A stretch of 64,000 bases of DNA. Origin: Alnus glutinosa. Lineage: Eukaryota > Streptophyta > Magnoliopsida > Fagales > Betulaceae. A program made the translations under genes and the position numbers. The notes under the pieces are model-generated. The model had not been told where the DNA came from and made no database searches. It saw only the letters and a program-made list of their open reading frames with translations. This document shows, in pieces, positions 58,829 through 64,000 of this stretch; position 1 is the stretch's first letter, and every line of letters begins with the position of its first letter. The stretch is from positions 26,186,116 through 26,250,115 of the forward strand of contig NC_084894.1 in NCBI RefSeq assembly GCF_958979055.1. Reading direction: 5' to 3'.

Positions 58829-59153
58829 GCAGGGGCGGAGGGAGGGGGGGTGAGAGGGGTCAAATGCACCCCCCCTCACCTCTCAAAAAATTTCCAAACT
58901 ATTGGAATTTTTTTTTTTTTTGAACATCCTAGTTGCCCCCCCTCAAAAACTCATCAAAGGGCAAATATTTTTCAAGAGAATCGAGCTTTATAAGATACAC
59001 TACATTCCGCCATTTTTTCACTGGTTTTAGGTTAAAAAACCAGTCACCAGCCAGGCAGCCACAGGTTGAAGATGACATATTTTTGCTTTTAATAAAACTA
59101 CACCGTTTTGTTCGTTCATTTAAACCAAAGAAGAATAGGGAGGACACGTACAT
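58829..59153. other. GC-rich stretch after the kinase remnant
   Basis: Begins GGGGCGGAGGGAGGGGGG and contains partly inverted G/C runs (GTGAGAGGGG, CACCCCCCCTCACC). A CAGGGGCGGAG start is common in plant hAT elements, but no matching far end was found. No gene recognised. Confidence 0.4.
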
Positions 59154-60049
59154 AGGGGTGTAAACGAGCCGATCCTGAGCGGGTATTGCCTGTTCGGGCT
59201 CGGCTCGTTTAACAAACAGTAAAGCTCGAGCTCGAGCTCGAGCTCGACACGAGCTGAAAAATCTTGTGCGAGCTCGGCTCGCGTAACAAAAACTATTGTC
59301 CGAGCTCGAGCTCGAGCTCGAGCTCGGCCATTTTGGTCGATCCCGAGCTCGAGTACTCGGCTCGAGCTCGGCTCGTATCATAATTTAAATTATTGACTTT
59401 AGCAAAAAAAATTAAAAATTAAAAATTAAACCACAAATTTTCAAAATAATGTGCACTTGCACGTATTAGAATTTTGCATTAAAAGCAAACAATAAGGCAA
59501 TTGTCAATGAGTCTAGAATGAATTACAATTATCTATGAATCTATAATAAGTAATTAAATATGGTCAAATTGATCATTATGAATTTATGAGTCATAAATCA
59601 TAATTTATAACTACCTACTAATAATACTAATATTATATGATCATACGATCTAAGTATTATCATATGATAGCATATTTAATGTATTAACATGATTTAACAA
59701 CTCGTATGATCTTAAATCTTAGATCTTAGATTACGTGATGCAATGATTATTAAGTATTTAATGATAAACTCATAACATATAATAAAATGATTGCATATTT
59801 TATATTTACATGTCATATGGCACAATGTTATATTATTATATGATCATATAGCCATATAATCTTATTATATAACATGAATAATATGATTAAGTATACAAAT
59901 TGTCATTATATCATATGACTAATAATTAATTATTGATATTATTCACTTTTATTATTTTATATACCTATAACCAATTAATATATACTAACTAATAACTATT
60001 GTTATTTATTACTTAATTTATGCTTACATATAGTATATTATAAAACTAG

Positions 60050-60087
<38 letters not shown>

Positions 60088-60303
60088 GAGTCGAGCCTTA
60101 ATAAACGAGTCGATCCTTATGCGAGCGGGTTCACGAGCTTTAGTCGAGTCGAGTCGAGTTTATACGAGTTTGCATCGTTTAATAATCGAGTTTGATTTTC
60201 GTGTTCACGAGTAGCTCATTTAATAATCGATTCGAGCACGAGTCGAGTTTATTCGAGCCGATCTCGAGTAAGCTCACGAGTAGCTCAGCTCGTTTACACC
60301 CCT
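59154..60303. mobile_element. hAT-like non-autonomous element, 1,150 bp
   Basis: Ends AGGGGTGTAAACGAGCCGA and AGCTCGTTTACACCCCT are inverted; the flanks carry direct repeats ACACGTACAT (59,144-59,153 and 60,304-60,313), with at least the inner 8 bp expected for hAT elements. Subterminal regions are packed with GAGCTCGAGCTCG and CGAGTCGAG words on both sides; the 700 bp core is AT-rich with an (AT)n tract at about 60,052-60,085. No transposase. The AGGGGTGTAAACGAGC terminus is familiar from plant hAT MITEs. Confidence 0.88.
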
Positions 60304-60885
60304 ACACGTACATGTCTTTTAATAGTAATAAAAGGACACGTCTTATTAGTCTTTTAGTAGATTTGAAAGAAGGACAAGTCTAAAGTTGCAATTTCCATCT
60401 ACATGCCCCTGGCAGACCCTCATACATCGCTGTTGACGCTTCAAAACTTCTTAACCCCAAACAATGGAAGAAAAAAAAAACCTCTCATCTCTCGTGGTTT
60501 TGGTGTAGGACTAGGAACCGGGTCTTGAAAATGGATCTGGATAATAGATCAGAGAGTTGGGTTGGGTTGAAAAAAACAGGATTGGACTTGGATCAATGAA
60601 ATTATGAAACACCAAATCAAAACAAAACAAAACAAAAATATTGAAAATGAGTTTAAATTCGTAATGGGCTGATGAAGAGCAATGGACACCGAGAACCGCT
60701 GACGGTAAAAGAGGAGAAATTTTACATGTCATACCTCCTCTTTTTGTGTCTTTTTAAAAATCATTTGATTTTTAAAATTATCATTTAGTTTTATAATAGA
60801 TCGATTTATGATGGATCATTATTAAAATTTTATCAAATAGTAATTTTAAAATCTTGAGCCTAATTTAGCTTAGCCGACTTCTTCA
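60304..60885. other. Spacer before the CACTA element
   Basis: No gene recognised. A short A/C-rich run (AAAACAAAACAAAACAAAA) lies at about 60,617-60,636. The 73-codon minus frame at 60,511-60,732 has no family look. Confidence 0.4.
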
Positions 60886-60906
60886 CACTACAAAAAAAAT
60901 TACTTT

Positions 60907-61198
60907 TCGCCACTTGCAGTTCGCCGCGTGTACGGTCACTGTACACGTGGCGAACTGTTAGCCGCGTGTAAGTAGCCGCGTACATACACGCGGTGGACTT
61001 GGTAGCGCTAAATGCACAATTGGCCGCGTATATTTTAATACACGCGGCCAACAGTTGGCCGCGTGTATTATTGAACATGCGGCCAACTGGCCGCGTGTAT
61101 TAATGTACACGCGGCTATCTGTTGGCCGCGTGTACATTAATACACGCGGCCATATGTTGGCCGCGTGTACATTAATACACGCGGCCAACTGGCCGCAG
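60907..61198. repeat. Palindromic subterminal repeat array of the CACTA element
   Basis: The motif GGCCGCGTGTA and its reverse complement TACACGCGGCC occur about a dozen times. They are arranged as hairpins such as GGCCGCGTGTA-CATTAA-TACACGCGGCC, five or so in a row. In known CACTA elements such arrays are the binding sites of TNPA and control transposition. Confidence 0.9.
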
Positions 61199-61468
61199 TA
61201 TTAAAATATATATATATATATATATATATTCTTTTTATATATTTTTTTTTTTACTAAAATTCTCCAAATTTATTTCATCCAAAAATATCACAAAATCAAA
61301 TTGCACTAATTAATCAAAACAATAATATTTAAAATTTCGAATACCATGTACTAATAAACATATTCATTACTAACAATAACTACTTACACAACAATATGAA
61401 CAAATTTTTAAATCTTGTAAAAATAAAGTTATTCGTGACTAACAAAAAAAAATATATATACAAAATAT

Positions 61469-64000
61469 CTACAAATCTGGAGGACGTCGCTGCGGATCAC
61501 GAGGTGCAGTCCCAGGCGTGACCTCGCCAACTGTCGATTGTCCCGCAAGAGATGGTGTAACGGGCGATGGAGTCCCGAGAGGGGATTGTTGGCTCAGCAA
61601 TTGTCCAGAAGGCGACAACGAACCAACCGTTGTCGCATTACCTGCAAGTAATAAAAAAAATTAACCTACATAATATTATATGCAAATTTAAACAAATAAT
61701 GAGAACAAATTAAAAATAAACCTAAATGTATACATAATATGAACCATACCTGCAGGCGCACTACTAGCAGATGACGTACTACCTACGTGTGCGGGTGAAG
61801 ACTGCTGAGCACCAGGGCATACGAACGATAATCCTGTAGAGGACATGAAGGCCTCAAAATGTCGCATGCGCTGCTCCATAGCATCAAAATGTCGCATGCG
61901 CTGCTCCATAGCATCAAACTGTCGTATGCGCTGCTCCATGCTGTCAGCCCGCTCTCTCTCGGCCTGCACTATGCCCTCCAACTCCGCAATTTTATGAGCA
62001 GCCCAATCCTGAGACGTGCCCTCGGCCGGTCCCCCCCGTGTGCGGTCCCTATACGAGAAACAAGTCCCGCGAACAGGCGTAACGTTCGGCCCAACCTGCC
62101 GAACCCTACCCGCATACTCGGGTCGCCCAACCACTTGCTCGTACGCGTCGCCAGGTGCCCAACGCACCGTATCTGATGAGACGGGGTCCGAGGCAGCAGG
62201 ATCAGTGGACAAACTCTGTGTCATCCGCTCCTGTACGTCGTCAACATACAAAACACTGGTAATTAATAAATACTTTATCACACGCATAACTAATAATAAT
62301 CGATAACATTTAACAGTAGCATACGCATAGGTCCCGTGTCCGCTCGTTCAGGAAAGTGCCGTCTTTCCTTGTGTGCGTCTTCACAAACGACTCGGCGCGA
62401 GTGGGGGGCGTGCCAGATATAGATGCCTGTCGCCATACAGTATAAATATATAACAAACATTGGATATTCATTTAATGTTAAGAAAGAACAATTATGTCCA
62501 AATAAGAATTAGGGTTTTTACATATTGTTCCATACCTCAACGTGATTAAATCTGGCATAACTTTTGGACCCCAGACTATGGGGGATGTCATTCTGCTCCT
62601 GCAGCCGCTTCATTCGTTCAGACCTCTCCTTTACATTGAACATTTGCAAAAAAATTTAAGAATTGATACACTTAATTACTTATGTGCTATGATTGAATGA
62701 ACTGTTTATTAAAAAAACACAACATTAGATTAGTAGTACATTGAAAGACCTACATACCACATTTATTTTTGTGCACCACTCGTGCAGTACGTCCTCCACA
62801 TCCGTTCGGTCATACTTATCAAAAAACGTATCTGGCATTCTCGCACGTATTGTCAATGGCGTGTCACCGTCTCGAATATTTAGCTGGGTCCTCAACTTCG
62901 ACTTCCACGAACGGTGCTTACGACCCATATCACCCCAGAATTCATTCTGTGCCAGGCGCTGGTCGACGGATACGAGTACATAAAATTCTTGCTGCACATT
63001 CAATCTAATAATTAATTTTAGCAGTTCAATAAAAAAATCATCTTAACTTTAATTTCACAAAATACATATATTAGTTTCATACACATACCATTATGGCATC
63101 CCACATCGCCTGCTTAATCTGTTTATCTACCTTCGCCCATTTGTCCCGCAAGTGAATGTGGGACCCGCTCCGTAACATCTTGCCCGCAGCCCGTCTATAA
63201 CGATTGCATGCTCGTCCCACGGGTTGTGTTGCAGCATTGTACTGCAACACAACTTTCTTACCCCTCGGGAGCACCCAATTTCTCTCCGGGTCCTTAATTA
63301 CCTCAAAATAGATGCTCCCGTCTGGGTTATACCCTAGTCAATAAATATAAAACGTTAATATAGTAACACTAAATAACTTAATTATATTAATAAATTAAGA
63401 ATTCAATTTAAATATTATACGAACTTACTAAATTAAGATATAATGATGTATAAAAATGTACTTACCCATCAGCCGAATATGGTCGAATGCTATGTGCTCG
63501 GTCGCTGGGTCACCAGCATGCTCCTCGCCTAACTCATCCTCTGGGTGATGCTCATCATCATGATCGTCATCCGAAGGCATATCCTGGGGGACATCATGGG
63601 CTAACTGATCAAGACCCAACATCACATCGTCCCCCTCGCGGGGCAGCTGGCTCTCCCCCGCATCTGGGTCCTGACTCTCCCCAGGAAGCGGCAACTGGCT
63701 CTGTCCATAAACAGGCATCTGGCTCTCCCCAGGTGCCGGGCCCTGGCCCCCCGCCGGTGCCGACAGCTGTCCCGACCGCATACCCGGCATAGGCATCCCC
63801 CCCGCTGTGGCAGCGAGAATCTGTCATCCTGATTCTCACTATCAGGGTTGACTGGCATAGGTGGTGTAAGGGGGTGTGGATAGTACAACGGAAATCTGCT
63901 CAGATCATGAAACTCTGGCGCCCACCATCGATCAATATGACCCGGTGAGGTCAGCCCCAACTGCGAGAACGTCGTGTATGGAGAAAGAGAATATCCAACT
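61469..64000 (-). CDS. TNPA-like protein of the CACTA element (plant transposase, Ptta/En/Spm type), partial
   Basis: Seven exons can be read with GT-AG borders (one, at the end of exon 5, less clear). The first enters from beyond 64,000 and ends at 63466; then about 63334-63090, 62995-62760, 62632-62537, 62427-62333, 62230-61750 and 61641-61469 (stop). Product features: a proline/glycine-rich N-terminal part with repeated GESQ words and an acidic DDDHDDEHH stretch; [69 protein letters not shown]; and an alpha-helical part with three tandem copies of a ten-residue [10 protein letters not shown] repeat. The conserved pattern of a WKSKL-type core followed by an HTRKDG block is that of plant En/Spm-associated proteins. 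A run of seven G in exon 1 (63,797-63,803) joins two frames and would need a different length to stay open, so it is either frame-shifted or a homopolymer error. The role is to bind the subterminal repeats, by analogy to TNPA. Confidence 0.8.

Larger units (their letters stand above)
60886..64000 (-). mobile_element. CACTA (En/Spm) DNA transposon, one end and TNPA-like gene; continues past the window
   Basis: The terminus CACTACAAAAAAAATTAC starts at 60,886 after TCA, which would be the 3 bp target repeat. A palindromic subterminal array follows (60,907-61,198), then a multi-exon minus-strand gene of the plant Ptta/En/Spm transposase-associated type. The gene is read towards this terminus, so 60,886 is the 3' end of the element. 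The opposite terminus and the TNPD-type transposase must lie beyond 64,000. Confidence 0.88.

Noticed and set aside
58829-58870. Left end of a second hAT element (CAGGGGCGGAG)
   Set aside because: No matching inverted end or 8 bp target repeat was found to the right.

Overview
The window is nuclear DNA of a flowering plant, almost certainly a eudicot and probably a woody rosid. The species cannot be fixed from the sequence. The evidence is spliced GT-AG genes of plant-only families (PLS-DYW pentatricopeptide protein, UGT71 glycosyltransferases, laccase, LRR receptor kinases), AT-rich spacers, and a dense load of plant transposons.

Bases 1-17,125 are the gene-dense part. They hold a four-exon flavodoxin-like quinone reductase (FQR1 type), a small pleckstrin-homology protein (PH1 type), two tandem UGT71-type glucosyltransferases, and an intronless DYW editing factor of the OTP81/QED1 type. 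From memory of the Arabidopsis map, PH1, a UGT71 cluster and OTP81 are also neighbours there (At2g29700 to At2g29760), so this looks like an ancient conserved gene block.

Bases 17,126-29,100 hold a complete minus-strand LRR receptor kinase of the non-RD, subfamily XII type. Next come a truncated pseudogene copy of it, a 3 kb fold-back element with Mutator-like ends and protein-like cargo, and an LTR fossil that carries a 5S-rRNA-bearing Cassandra-type solo LTR.

Bases 29,100-33,418 hold a LAC17-type laccase. All copper ligands are present, but the reading frame is broken by two bases at the exon 4/exon 5 junction.

Bases 33,485-52,429 are a tandem segmental duplication. Unit A starts just after the laccase stop codon, and unit B starts again with the same sequence at 39,987. 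Comparing the units gives empty and filled sites for a poly-A retroposon, a young and apparently whole Ty3/gypsy chromovirus, a Mutator-like element and several hairpin MITEs, plus one small inversion.

Bases 52,468-58,828 hold a second complete LRR receptor kinase, its duplicated 5' flank and another truncated remnant. Bases 58,829-64,000 are transposon territory: a 1.15 kb hAT-like element and one end of a CACTA (En/Spm) element. The CACTA end has a palindromic subterminal array and a seven-exon TNPA-like gene that runs off the window.

No tRNA gene, CRISPR array or true rRNA gene was seen. The most unusual items are the fold-back element with protein-like cargo, the segmental duplication read as a clock for insertions, the small inversion bounded by 14 bp inverted repeats, and the laccase frame break.
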